Origin: Vandiemenella viatica
Lineage: Eukaryota; Arthropoda; Insecta; Orthoptera; Morabidae
Assembly (NCBI GenBank): GCA_031002005.1
Contig: CM061918.1
Span: 61,910,531 to 61,974,530, forward strand
Reading direction: 5' to 3'
DNA: 64,000 bases
A program made the translations under genes and the position numbers. This document shows positions 50,781 to 60,854 of the stretch, one piece after another. A model generated the notes under the pieces. That model saw only the letters and a list, made by a program, of their open reading frames with translations. It was not told the origin of the DNA and searched no databases. Position 1 is the stretch's first letter. Each line of letters starts with the position of its first letter.

Positions 50781-50859
50781 TATCTACAAAAGAAAATTTT
50801 CCTGCTCCCATATGCAAGAACTTGATTGCCAGCTCTTACAGTTCCCCTCCCATGCACTT

Positions 50860-51400
50860 TTCCTAATTCTTTTACTAATATTTGGGCCAGTATTATTCAG
50901 TGTTCTTATAAATAAATGTATTGCTGGTTTACAGTCAGAAGTTAGGTTGTTGGTTAGGTCAACTTGGAATATAGCTAAATATCACACTCACCTTTTTAGG
51001 TATTGAAATAGAAAAGTTTTATATGATTATAAGTTGGAGTTTCTTGATGAGGCATGAAGTATAAACATCTTGACACACCATTTGATAAACTCAGAATATG
51101 TGGATGTGCAGCATACATTGGCAAAGGGGTAGGTAGATATTCCAAAATCCTGCATTAATTGGGGGAGGGGGGGGGGAAATGTGAATTTAGGATACAAATT
51201 ATTGGCCAGAGCATTGCTTGACTTTGGCTGTGTGGTATAGAACTAACACTAAGAGTATCAAATACAGGAGTTTGAGGGAAGATGTATATGTGTAAATTTT
51301 ATTGTCGACCACAATTAGTTACAAATATAGGAAAGTAGGTAGTATATGATATGCATAAATGATAAATCCTGGATGGGATTTGGGAGAAGGTTCAGCTTAG
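50860..51400 (+). mobile_element. Diverged LINE RT fragment (9.4-kb family)
   Basis: FGPVLFSVLINKCIAGLQSE then VRLLV (about 50,881-50,957) matches LGPLLFIILMNNCVDCLLSE and IRLFA of the copy at 9,790. After damage, LGYKLLARALLDFG and a TIKYRSLR-like piece near 51,190-51,280 match GYKTLVRPFLEYG and YQIQELE. A G-tract at about 51,160 interrupts it. Confidence 0.6.
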
Positions 51401-51659
51401 GAGAGGTGCTGATTCACAATTCCTAATCGCCAGATTGTGTACCAAAGCCCTGGTTTTAACACCAAAACGTCCTTGAATCTGTAGGACCATACCACCGATA
51501 GCCGATGTTTGGCTGTGGTTGCCACGACGAGGGCGATGTACACGGTAAATTGAACTCTGTTACTTTTAAGGACGAATAAAGATTTGAGGACTCTCGGCCA
51601 TAAATACAAGAAAAATTGTTTTAAATGACTACAGATAAAAATTCAACCCTTCCTACCAT

Positions 51660-52160
51660 CTCAAACGTGCTTATCACTGTGAAAGCGTCGGCTGTGATTC
51701 CGTGTAATGAGCAGGCAATAAACGGCTATTTGTATGTAAACACTAGATGCTAATGAAATGCCGGATCGGGAATCGAACCCATGACCTCCCGCTTGATAGA
51801 CCTGAATGTTAAAACACCCGCCATACTCGATATTTAGACCGGCATACAAGAAATACCTCTGAAAGGACGAAGAGAATGCACTGGAATTATCCCAACATTT
51901 GCCTCGATAGAAAACCAAAGACCATGCCGGATATCGAATCCCATCCTCCCAAAAGCCAGGTCAGAACATTACTGCTCACTCATCAGGCTCGGTTCTCTTT
52001 GATCGTTTTAGCATTCGACGTCTGATGATAATAACATTGTCACTGCCTTTTCTGTTATCTCATGCACCAATCAATCTACATAACTCTGAAAGGGGGAATA
52101 ATGGAATGCACTGGAATTATCTCAGTATTAGCCTCAATTATTTTGGGAAATGATAGGAAC
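51660..52160 (-). mobile_element. tRNA-derived SINE copies (second family), inverted
   Basis: The plus strand reads GGGAATCGAACCCATGACC at about 51,770; its complement holds GGGTTCGATTCC, a B box. Blocks from TCGATATTTAGACCGGC to TCATCAGGCTCGG at 51,831-51,995 recur at 52,915-53,110. A shorter piece (AACTCTGAAAGG to TTTTGGGAAATGATAGG) lies at 52,085-52,160. Confidence 0.55.
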
Positions 52161-52246
52161 TCTTATAAGATGCTAAAATCTTCGTTTGTAAAATGCATCA
52201 AAATATTTTAATTTAAACAACCTTAGTTTTTTCAGTCTCAGCCCTA

Positions 52247-52632
52247 AGGGAGCGTGCATAAACCACGTAGCTCCATTTTGACCTCCTGTGAACCCTGCCC
52301 CCCCCCCCACGTAGCCCTATGTGCCTTTGGCTCTGACCCCCCCCCCCCCCAACGTAGCGCGTAGCTTTTTTCCCTTTTGATTCCAGAAGAAGACATTTTG
52401 TACTGTTTTCTCTTGTCAGACGATTTTAAATTACATAAGGAGATAGTTAACTGAGGCAAATAAATATTCACATGCTGTTGTGTGTCCTGTTCCTCATTTT
52501 AACTGTGAAAAATGGTATGAAAGGAAAGCTACGTGGCCTGGCTCGGAACCCCCCCACCTCCCCCCAAGTAGTCCAGAGTAGCCAGCCCCCCCCCCCCCCC
52601 TGGACCGAGCCACATAGTTTGTGCACGCTCCC
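52247..52632. mobile_element. Tc1/mariner-like MITE with C-tracts
   Basis: The left end AGGGAGCGTGCATAAACCA and the right end (complement AGGGAGCGTGCACAAACTA) are inverted repeats flanked by TA on both sides (52,245-52,246 and 52,633-52,634), as in Tc1/mariner insertions. The interior has C-tracts of 12 to 17 bases and inverted sub-repeats (CACGTAGC; GCTACGTGG). The frames across it are products of these tracts. Confidence 0.75.
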
Positions 52633-52904
52633 TAAGAGGCGGCGACTGATAATCCACACTATGCTATTAGCGATGTTATATTTTGTAAACAGTGGCAAAA
52701 AATTATTTTTTGCTCACGGTTAAATAGGAGCCTATTACTTCAATTTTTAAGTTGTACCTTAATCATCAGAAGTTAACTGTGTCAGCGAGTAAAAAACTTT
52801 GCCTGTTTTCTATTACTCAAAAACGACGATGCAATAGAAAGATTGTTCTAGAGACTGGTTGTGAAAATGGTGTACGTACAGTCAATGAAATAGATGAACA
52901 TTAC

Positions 52905-53150
52905 GGCCTGTGTTCGATATTTAGACCGGCGTACTAGAAATAACTCTGAAAGGAGGACGAGGACGAATAGAATGCTTTGGAATTATTCCCCAGCAATCGC
53001 CTCGGTTGATATTGGGAAACGATTGAAAACCAAACTAAGGTCGTGCCGGATATTGAATCCCATCATCCCGAATGTTAGGTCAGAATGTTACTGCTCACCC
53101 ATTAGGCTCGGTGCTGTATGATCCTTTTAGCTTTTGACATGTGAAGCAAC
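52905..53150 (-). mobile_element. SINE copy (second family), inverted
   Basis: This is the second copy of the segment at 51,831-51,995, sharing CGATATTTAGACCGGCGTAC, CTCTGAAAGGAGGACGAGG, GTCAGAATGTTACTGCTCAC and TTAGGCTCGG, with about 15-20 percent mismatch by eye. Confidence 0.55.
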
Positions 53151-53971
53151 TTTCTGATGATGATAACATCGTCACTGTCTTTTCTGTTATATACGTCCAA
53201 ATTGTTAGAAATAAAATCTATACGGCTCATCGTCGTCATATTCTTTGGAATTTTGTAACACATCTTAGAATTTCGCATAACGAAATTAGTTACTGAGATA
53301 GCGAGTTCAGTTGAAGTATATGGTACCATCCTTTTAAAGTCATTTTTATAGTCAATTTTGCTAATATTTCCTAGTAATATGTCATGTATAAGCATTTATT
53401 CAAGTGTTAACAGTAAATTCACTAGTTAAATTCATTTAAACAGCTGTTAAGAAACTTAACCTCAGATTTGAATATATAGTATTTGACTTTCATTTAAGTT
53501 CACTAAATCAATATATTTCGTTAGTTTAAAAGATGTTTAGGTAAATAGATAGCCAGAAAGTGATTAATTTTGATGTTAAAAGATCTTACTTAGAGTCTGA
53601 CTATGTTTAAAAGTGATTTGCCGGTTTAGAATTTTATCACGTAATTTTCCACTCCAATCTCGAAGTATTTTTCTATTACAAAACAGTTAAGAAATCAAGT
53701 GATAGATAGAAAGTATCATAATTTCGATTTAAATAACATATTAAGATTTTAGAAAGATTCATGCATTCTAAAGACCGTTTTTGAATATAATTTGATATAG
53801 CTAGACATGTGATTCAAGTAAAAGTTCGATATTTCAGTCTTTTTCGGGGGATTTATGAAAAGAAATTATATTCAGGATAAAGTTTATTTAAATAGAAAGA
53901 TTTCTGTAAAAGTTCTAGTTCAAAAGATAAAAGCATTTAATAGTAATAAAATAAAATGGGTTTTGGAGTAA

Positions 53972-54917
53972 GGCCCTTCTCACACGACGCTACTCAATGG
54001 AAACGAAACTGAACACAGACTGAAATTGCTAACTAGTTAGTGACCAATGTTCTCACACGATGCTACTCAAATCTCTGGAATTTCAGTCACTCGTGAGATT
54101 TCTTCTAATTCAGATGAGGATGTTATATTAGTCAAAGAAGGAATAGGAGATTTAAGAAAAATATTTTATAAACAAAAGCTTTTGCTTGGAAAGCTATGAA
54201 GTGATGAAAATGCCAACGATATCCCATTCAACTATAGAATGTACATTTGTCATGATGGAAAAATTTCAAGTTTTTTACAGTCACATATGACTAAAACAAG
54301 TTGATTAATATACTAAAATAAGCTTGCACAATTGTCACGAGTGGGAAAGGAGTCCTGTACAGTCCGATTAAATTTGGAAATAATGCAACTTACACACTAC
54401 ATTCCGCTGTCACAACTTAAAATTAGTTTTCTGTCATCGGCATATTACACCAAAAATCATTTAGGCAATTACTTTATTACTCCACAAAGAGCACTTCCGT
54501 GGCAAATTATGAAATTTAATTTAAGAAAAATAAATCTGAAGTGTTTATATAAAATATTATTCATTAATCTTTGTTAAAAACATGTTAACATAGCTGAAAA
54601 ATTAGCTTTCTGTCTAATAACACTCCATGCTTTTTCTGTGTCAACTTTCCGTGAATATTCACTCAACTTGTAGTTGCATAAAAACGGATGTTTCTCGATT
54701 TCAGCAACAAGGTTTAAATTTATTATCTGATCCGCCATTTTTGTTGAGAAACTAGTTGAAAACTAGCAGCGCGGCGACTGGCATGCTGCGTCGCTTCGAA
54801 CTAATCGCCCCGTGTGAGAGCCTCCATACAAATACCAGTGCTGTGACTGGAAAGAAACTGAGTTGTGATCCTAGTTCGTAACTGGGTTCTTTTCAGTAGC
54901 GCCGTGTGAGAAGGGCC
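53972..54917. mobile_element. PIF/Harbinger-type element, internally deleted
   Basis: A 946-bp element. The left end GGCCCTTCTCACACGACGCT and the right end (complement GGCCCTTCTCACACGGCGCT) are inverted repeats, flanked by the 3-bp duplication TAA (53,969-53,971 and 54,918-54,920), fitting PIF/Harbinger. Subterminal sequence repeats the TCACACGATGCTACTC motif. It keeps a minus-strand MADF-type ORF (54,738-54,574) but no recognisable DDE transposase. Confidence 0.85.
54574..54738 (-). CDS. MADF-domain N-terminal fragment in Harbinger element
   Basis: A 54-codon ORF starting MADQIINLNLVAEIEKHPFL and including YKLSEYSRKVDTEKAW then SVIRQ. This is the start of a MADF/Myb-SANT-type DNA-binding domain: V-x-x-I-E-K-x-P-x-L-x-x-x, then Y-x-x-x-x-x-x-x-x-A-W-x-x-I. 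PIF/Harbinger elements usually encode such a protein as the second ORF, where it helps the transposase enter the nucleus and bind the ends. A full MADF domain is about 80-90 residues; this one stops after roughly 50. Start choice: the first ATG, which follows a CAAAA context and begins inside an ATGGCGG motif. It is probably a truncated relic. Confidence 0.65.
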   Translation of the reverse strand: MADQIINLNLVAEIEKHPFLCNYKLSEYSRKVDTEKAWSVIRQKANFSAMLTCF

Positions 54918-55374
54918 TAAGTAAGCGCTTGGCCAAAATGATGCAATTGCTCGACATTCGCTTGGAGTGATATTTATAAAAATTCGTAATAAATCAGGGA
55001 ATAGACTTAGAGATTCCAAATTTTTACAGTAATAGTTTTTCATGAGGGAAATTTGTTTAGAGTTATTTTCAAGTTCGAAATATTTTAAGACATTAAATTT
55101 TATTTTCAAGTTTTAGAGCACTTTCAAAAATAGGTAACATTCTTTATTCAATATCAGAGTATAGATGGCAATAGGAGAGTAGAATTAAAATTGTTTCAGC
55201 TCAATAGGAGCAATATTTCGGAAGTTATGGCAATCACATCTTTACGACTCTTTTCTGGCTAAACTATTAAATTAACAAAATTTTTTATAATAACTTAATT
55301 TGACGTTTGTAACAATATCTTGCTACTACCAAAATTTCAGAAACCTAGGATGATTTTTACTGTCATGATCAAAT

Positions 55375-55850
55375 TAGATTCGTAACATTTGTCAGAAACT
55401 GATCAGATATCGTATCAAATCCCTGGGAAAGTCAAGATAAGGAAGTTCTCACCGTCCAAGAAGAGGCGATCCTATATATACCCCCTTCATAGCCTAAGCT
55501 CGCGCATTCCAGAAGCAGCAGTTAGTCAATGTAGACGCATTATGTAGTAAGGTGGCCAGCTCTGGGCTCGTGGCGCGGCAAACTGCTAGTTTGTTTAACA
55601 TCGGTAGAAACTTTATCATCATGGGAGGAGCTTTAATTGAAGAACTCATGTAGCTAAGAAGTAATGGTAGCGTGGGGTTCGGTCGTGCTTGAATGGTCAG
55701 TCGAATCTGTAAATTAAATTTGGAAAGGTTGTCTGATTGCCTGTGCAGTACTTTGACTTTGTAACATTTTGAAAAATATACTCATCATATCAGAAGTGAA
55801 CTTTCATCATTGAACTATCACCTTTCCCTAGTTTCTTTGATAAAACTACG
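55375..55850 (+). mobile_element. Possible solo LTR or LTR with primer-binding site
   Basis: A TATA-like CTATATATACCCCC at about 55,470 is followed at promoter-like spacing by CAGCAGTTAGTCAATG. Near 55,850 TGGCGACTGTG resembles the tRNA-Arg primer-binding site of some Ty3/gypsy elements. No gag or pol follows and I could not define TG...CA ends or a target duplication, so this is weak. Confidence 0.25.
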
Positions 55851-56179
55851 GTGGCGACTGTGTTAAGAGCTTAGTCAGTACTGCAACTCATTAGGTTTGC
55901 ACGATCACAGTTAAGATGCAAGGTTATGCTACACCCCACCATAAGCTTGTTGTCTTACAATTTGTGTACGACAGCGGAGTGTTATCTTTATCCGAAATAG
56001 AATGCTTCTTAGAATACTCTTTACAAAAGTTCTATTAGATCACCAGTTATTAGCTTAACCTTATAGCTTTTAATTCACAATCTCCAGAAGATAGTGTGCT
56101 ACCACCTTTCGTATTACCCTTAATTCGCCCTTTAAACATCTTTCTATATTTACTCTTCTTGGGAACAAACATTTCAATA

Positions 56180-56445
56180 CACCAAAGTTTGTTATTCAGT
56201 CCGAAGGTTGGTTGGATCCTCCTGAAGGAGATATACTAAGCCTTGTATTGGAAGTAGCGTGGACAGTTCTACAGTTAAATATGAAATCCGAACCGTGGAA
56301 TATTTCTGGCGTACTCCACATCACGCAGCATGCTATGGCAGAGGTGATGGGCTGGATACAGGCCTATGTAAATCCCAACCGCAACAGGGATTCAAACCGG
56401 GGACCTTTCGGCAGAGAGCCGTTCAGTAAGCTAGCAATTTAATGT
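56180..56445 (-). mobile_element. tRNA-derived SINE-like sequence, inverted
   Basis: The plus strand reads GATTCAAACCGGGGACC near 56,388; its complement holds GGTTTGAATC, a B box. The surrounding 76-codon frame is incidental. Confidence 0.45.
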
Positions 56446-56539
56446 AATTACTATGGAGCGTATTCTTGGGTGGAAATTTTCACTCACCTATTTTCTTGTT
56501 TATTTTTTCATTGTTATATGAAGCCTACATTAGAGAAGT

Positions 56540-56960
56540 TTCTCACACCCTTATGCCTGAAATCTAGTGGTAGCTTGTTGCCATTGTCATGTTTTCGCAT
56601 CCATGTAACACTCCTAATTCTTCTATCAATATCCTTCTAAGAGTCATAACCCTCGTACACTCCCAACAATCTCTTCACCATCCTCGTGTCTTTCAATGAC
56701 TCCCAATCCAGCTTCTTACTGACAGTGTTCTGTCGTGATTACCACAAAAAATAGTAATAATAATAATAATAATAAAATCTAACTGACCTTCTTTGCATCT
56801 TCTTCAACTTCTGTATTTGATAGTTTAAATTTGGATCCCATACTACACTACCATATTCAAACAAAGCAAGGGTCTGACCGAATTTTTTGTAACCCGTTCC
56901 TTCATTTCTCTTGTTCATTCCAACATCACCCTCTCCAATATGAAAGGATTTTAAAGCTTT
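56540..56960 (-). mobile_element. LINE C-terminal fragment, inverted (9.4-kb family)
   Basis: On the minus strand the frame 56,984-56,739 includes GYKKFGQTLALFEYGSVVWD then PNLNYQIQKLKKMQRRSVRF, matching GYKTLVRPFLEYGSIVWDPH and YQIQELERVQRRAARF of the copy at 10,210. Toward 56,540 the terminal DFRHKGV-like block is seen. A (TTA)n/(AAT)n run at 56,751-56,775 interrupts the frame. Confidence 0.75.
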
Positions 56961-56984
56961 CACTATCAACTGTCTGACGGCCAT

Positions 56985-57884
56985 TCGTCTTCTCCTTTGA
57001 GCCTGTGTGCAGTGGAGTTTATTGTCCTAGGACATTGCCGCCAAGTCATTTGGACGAGTCAAGTCTTCACAGTCGTTAGGTCTTTATGTTGGCTATAGAT
57101 GTTATCTTCAGATGATTTTTTTCTTGTTCACAGGATGGATTGCCGGTGCATCTGCCATCTCAGAAATGATCCACCAATTTTACTGTGGTGCGCTTAGGGC
57201 TCCCGCAGCGTGTTTCACGCGTCTTCCTTTGTAGCCAGATGGTTGACGAGGTTCTTGAGTTGATCGATGAGGGCATCAGTCGGTCTTCTCGCTGTTCTGG
57301 AACTTGGCAGGTGCCGGAGTGGACGCAGTGTGCTCTGTCGGATTTCAGTGGCTCCGTCTTCTTATGTCTTGTTGTTTCGGCTGAAGTGGACCTAATGTCG
57401 TTTCTTCTTGTATCTGGACTATGATGAGGCAATCGGTGGTGTTGTGGTTTTTTTGGTAGCTTTGCTATTTGTTTTCAAATGTTTTGGAAGGGTTGGCTGC
57501 TGTGCTCACTTCCCGACTTCGTGGGGGCTGCGTATGAAGCTTAGGACTCTGGTGCTGCCGGATCTTGCGTAGTTGCTGCTTCCACTTGTCGCAATGAGTT
57601 CAATATCAACTGAGACCCTCGTAGCGGACGCGATAGTGAGCTACAGTCAGCGCCAACAATGGAGCGGGGCGGAGAGGAGGTGGAGAAGCGTTATACTACA
57701 CAAGTCCGTCGGCGTACGGGACCAGAAGTAAAAATGAACTTCACGAGAATTACAAGTCACTGTCGTTTGTTCACAGAGGGGTCAGGTATTGAGGGATACG
57801 TATCTTCAACAAGACCGAGCTGTTTGCCGACAATATAGCTAACAGATATAGCGAGTATCAGTTGTACGCCAAGCCGACATCAAT
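56985..57884. other. Unassigned GC-richer stretch before the Jockey LINE
   Basis: Base composition rises here. Overlapping open frames exist on both strands (57,185-57,424 plus; 57,432-57,160 minus). The minus frame reads like a basic, Arg/Ser/Thr-rich tail (TSAETTRHKKTEPLKSDRA), but I recognise no domain. Part could be 5' sequence of the LINE that follows or another decayed repeat. Confidence 0.3.
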
Positions 57885-58752
57885 ATGGTCATCTGGAATG
57901 CCAATAATGTTCGGAATAAAAAACTAGAGCTACACGATTTTATGCGAAGAAACGAACTGGACATAGTCCTACTGACAGAAACATTTCTCAGGCCAAATGA
58001 CAAATTCAGTATCAGCGGGTTCCAAGTGTATCGAAACGACAGAACAGGACAACTGGGCGGTGGGACAGCAATTCTAATCCGGAAAAAGCTAGCACATCAG
58101 CACGTGCAAACACCACAGCTGCTAAGCATGGAGGCCACTGCGGTGAGAATACACATCGTCGAAGGCCACATTACACTCATATCCACATATCTACCGCCAA
58201 ATAGAGCCCTGCACGAGTTCGACCTTGACTCCCTCATGGCACTGGGATCGAAGGTTATTATCGGCGGGGACCTAAACTGCAAGCATCAAGCATGGAACTC
58301 CAGAAGGAACAACACGAAAGGAGAGCGGCTCCTGGAGCTATCAGGGAGGCGAAATATCCGTGTACTAGGACCCCAAGAAGCCACTCATATTCCCCACGAT
58401 AGGCGTCGACAAGGGGACGTCCTCGACCTGGCCGTTGTCAAAGACATCGCCCGACGCATTCAACTACAGACTGTAAATGATCTATCCTCCGATCACCAGC
58501 CAGTCCTCCTTAAACTAAAGAACTGGAGCTCATCACTCACGGCAGAAAAAAAAATCCAAGCACACGGATTGGGACTACTTCACCAGGATCGTACACAATA
58601 AAATCAACCCAAATTTCAACGTCACCTCAGTAGATAGGATAGACCAGGCCATACACCATTTCGACAGAGTGGTGACGAAGGCTGACAAGCGGTCCTCCAC
58701 AACAACAACACACAGACCCACAGCTTACGCCGAACAACCGCCCGACATCGAG
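57885..58752 (+). mobile_element. Jockey-clade LINE ORF2, endonuclease part
   Basis: This is the endonuclease domain of a Jockey-like LINE, which nicks target DNA to prime reverse transcription. From the ATG at 57,885, motifs in order are WNANNVRNKKLELHDFM, DIVLLTETFL (catalytic E), FQVYRNDRTGQLGGGTAILI, STYLPPN, IIGGDLNCKHQAWNS (catalytic D and N), GDVLDLAVV and LSSDHQPVLLKL (catalytic D and H). All key residues are kept. A one-base shift in the A9 tract near 58,549 ends the frame at 58,601. The next frame continues through KADKRSSTTTTHRPTAY to PPDIE at 58,752, where the TIR element is inserted. The reading frame resumes exactly at 62,308. Confidence 0.9.
58747..58752. repeat. 6-bp target-site duplication, left copy
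   Basis: ATCGAG immediately left of the element; the identical hexamer at 62,308-62,313 lies immediately right. Removing the element and one copy restores a continuous LINE reading frame across the junction. Confidence 0.9.
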
Positions 58753-58997
58753 AGTAGGAGGAGAAGGGGGAAGCTCTATAATCCCAACTTCCGGTCACGT
58801 GACAAATGGCGGCTTCCCTTCCCCTTTTCTCCCTCCCCTCCATGACGTCACATCCGGTTCGCGGGAAATTCTAATGGACCAATCAGCGTTCACGTCACAA
58901 GATGGCGGATCGTTAGTTCTTTGGCCGGCCGCTAGGGAGCAGCACCGGGCGGGCTTGCGCTGGACCGTTAGTTCCTCGACCGGCTGCTAGATGGCGG
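58753..58997 (+). repeat. Left terminal inverted repeat
   Basis: It pairs with 62,061-62,307 at high identity; differences include CCGGTCACG/CCGATCACG and CGCGGG/CGCGAG. It contains CACGTGAC, ATGGCGGC, TGACGTCA, CCGGTTCGCG and CCAATCAGCG, which look like promoter or host-factor sites. From 58,911 a roughly 35-bp unit (ATGGCGGAYCGTTAGTTCTT then TGRCCGRCTGCTAG) is repeated three times, the last copy reaching 59,033, outside the shared TIR. Confidence 0.9.
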
Positions 58998-59273
58998 ACC
59001 GTTAGTTCTTTGACCGACTGCTAGATGGCAGAACCTTGCGCTCGGTGAAAGTATTTCCTCCATATTTCTGTTCTGGAATGCGCGCTCTGCGAAATGTGTA
59101 CACTGTTTCAACACACCTACAGAAATTCCCACTCGACTGTTATCTATGTTTGCTTATCCATTAAGCGTTGCGAAATGTGTACTCTTCGCGTCGGCTACCA
59201 GTTGTGCAAGCGCTATCTCTTGTATAAGCGCGGAGTTATTCCCAGCACTGGTGTGAAATGCTCCATGCGACGG

Positions 59274-59280
59274 TATAAAA
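59274..59280 (+). promoter_or_regulatory. TATA box of the microexon gene
   Basis: TATAAAA in the context GCGACGGTATAAAAGGAGCG, 135 bp upstream of the ATG at 59,415. A start near 59,305-59,310 would give a leader of about 105 nt. That leader contains a 48-bp tandem direct repeat (CCGTTGCGAACCTCGCAGTG at 59,311 and the GTTGTGAACCTCGCAGTG copy near 59,361). Confidence 0.7.
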
Positions 59281-59414
59281 GGAGCGCACGTGTCTAGCTC
59301 TTCCTCTGAACCGTTGCGAACCTCGCAGTGTGCGCTTCTAGCAGTGTTCGATTCTGTACCGTTGTGAACCTCGCAGTGTTCAATTCTAGCAGTGTTCGAC
59401 TGTAGTCCGCCACA

Positions 59415-60312
59415 ATGTCTCAGTCTTATGAAGGTAATAAGTTATAATAATTATTATTATATGTGTGTGTTTGTGTGTGTATCAGTGATACTAAAGATGA
59501 ATTTTATTTTACAGAGCTCCCAGTTCTATCTGCTGCTGATGTAGAAGAATACCTCGCAAACAGTAAGCTAATTTCCTTATTGTTAGTAGTATTAGTTTAA
59601 ATTATTATTATTAAGACTAATTTTTCTTTTTCTCTTTTTCAGATCTACAACAGATCTCACCGCTTTTTAGCGATGATTTAGTGAATGGTAAGTTTTTGCA
59701 CCTAAACTGGAATATTTTTGCTGTAGATGTTTACTTGTTGCATACTATATTTTTTTTCTATTATAGAACCACGAGTTGTCTCAACTCCTGAGCTGGTGTT
59801 GCGTTACGCTTTTGCTGGAGGTATGTATTTGACTGTAATTATTTTTTTTTATTTCTCGTGCGTGTGATTGATACTACAAAATTTTATTTTCTGTTGTAGG
59901 TCCACCAGTGGATCCTGTGAGTGCTTCAGCTAGTGAGTATCTGGCTGAAAGTAATTTTTCCGGCAATTATTTTGCAAGGGCTAAGTACTATAGATATATT
60001 CTTATTTGATACTAAAAAAAATTTTCTGTAACCAACTAAAATTTTAATTTTTTTCTGTTGTAGAACTAGCAGTAGAGCCTGTGAGTGCTTCAGCTAGTGA
60101 GTATCTGGCTGAAAGTAATGTTTCTGGCAATGATTTTGCAAGGGGTAAGTACTATAGATATATTCTTATTTGTTACTAAATTTTTTTTCTGTAACCTGAT
60201 TTTATTTACTCACATTCATATTCTCTGGTTACAATTTTTTTGACATCATCAAGTACAATTAAATTTTTGTATGCAATGATTTCATTTTTTAGTTGCATAT
60301 AGTAAATTGTAG
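59415..60312 (+). CDS. Microexon gene of unknown function in the TIR element
   Basis: A spliced gene predicted from sequence. Exons: 59,415-59,433 (ATG; 19 nt), 59,515-59,562 (48), 59,643-59,687 (45), 59,767-59,820 (54), 59,900 to about 59,934 (35, or longer), 60,064-60,144 (81) and 60,293-60,312 (20, with TAG). Every intron is phase 1 with a polypyrimidine-AG acceptor. Donors are GTAATA, GTAAGC, GTAAGT, GTATGT, GTGAGT and GTAAGT. The first exon reads MSQSYE, the second LPVLSAADVEEYLAN, the fourth PRVVSTPELVLRYAFAG. The product is short (roughly 95-115 residues), acidic and serine-rich, with no signal peptide or membrane segment visible. Exons 5 and 6 are products of a 164-bp tandem duplication. 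I do not recognise the protein. The last exon is the least certain. Confidence 0.6.
59914..60180 (+). repeat. 164-bp tandem duplication carrying an exon
   Basis: The unit beginning CCTGTGAGTGCTTCAGCTAG and running into the intron (CTATAGATATATTCTTATTT) occurs at 59,914 and again at 60,078. Copies differ at few sites. One is the downstream donor: copy 2 has GGGGTAAGT but copy 1 has GGGCTAAGT, destroying GT. An upstream GCTA|GTGAGT donor exists in both copies and keeps phase 1. Confidence 0.85.
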
Positions 60313-60848
60313 AACTGTAAGACTGTAGGGTGAACGCCGCCGATGTGTACATCGATTAACTTTGTCACCGAAGCCGTACATTTGTAGTAGTCACTCATCA
60401 CTTTATCCGCCAACTCATTCACAAATACCTTGTAGTAAACTGATGCGTTGTAGCTCCACTTTTTCCTGGCGGACAAGGATGCAGTCACTGCAGGCTGCAT
60501 GTCGACGAGGTTCTGCCATGTAGACTTGGCGAGGAAAATGCCGCTGGTAGGATCAGTGCTGTTGTGAAAACATAACATTTTCACCCCCGACACCGTCAGG
60601 CAGGATACAGCATGCTCACCGAGCGGGATGCTGGTCTAGCCGCTGCCGGTGAGCATTTTGGAGACTGCGTCCGACTCCATGACGAGGACGTCCCATTCTT
60701 CGGATGAAAGGGTGATTTTGTTGTAGCCAACCCTCTCAAGTACAACAGGCTCGAAATCACGTTGCGGTGACAAACCGAAAGTCAGCCTCTTGGAATTTCC
60801 GGTGTTCAGCTGGTACACAGACGCGAAGAACATTACTGGACGAGACAT
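60282..60848 (-). pseudogene. Second PC4-like paralog, interrupted by one stop
   Basis: Paralog of the gene at 61,566-60,868. It starts at the ATG at 60,848 (MSRPVMFF), aligned with the MASEVLLF start of its sibling. Repeat 1 reads SKRLTFGLSPQRDFEPVV then YNKITLSSEEWDVL; repeat 2 reads VKMLCFHNSTDPTSG then IFLAKSTWQNLVDMQPAV. An in-frame TAG at 60,638-60,636, aligned with a Gln in the sibling, splits the frame with no shift on either side. It is therefore a single-lesion pseudogene, or read through. It lacks the sibling's C-terminal extension and ends at 60,282. The start lies only 20 bp beyond the sibling's stop. Confidence 0.75.
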
Positions 60849-60854
60849 CGCAGC

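Noticed and set aside
52244..52723. Overlapping Gly/Pro-rich ORFs on both strands
   Set aside because: They are translations of C- and G-tracts inside a Tc1-like MITE.
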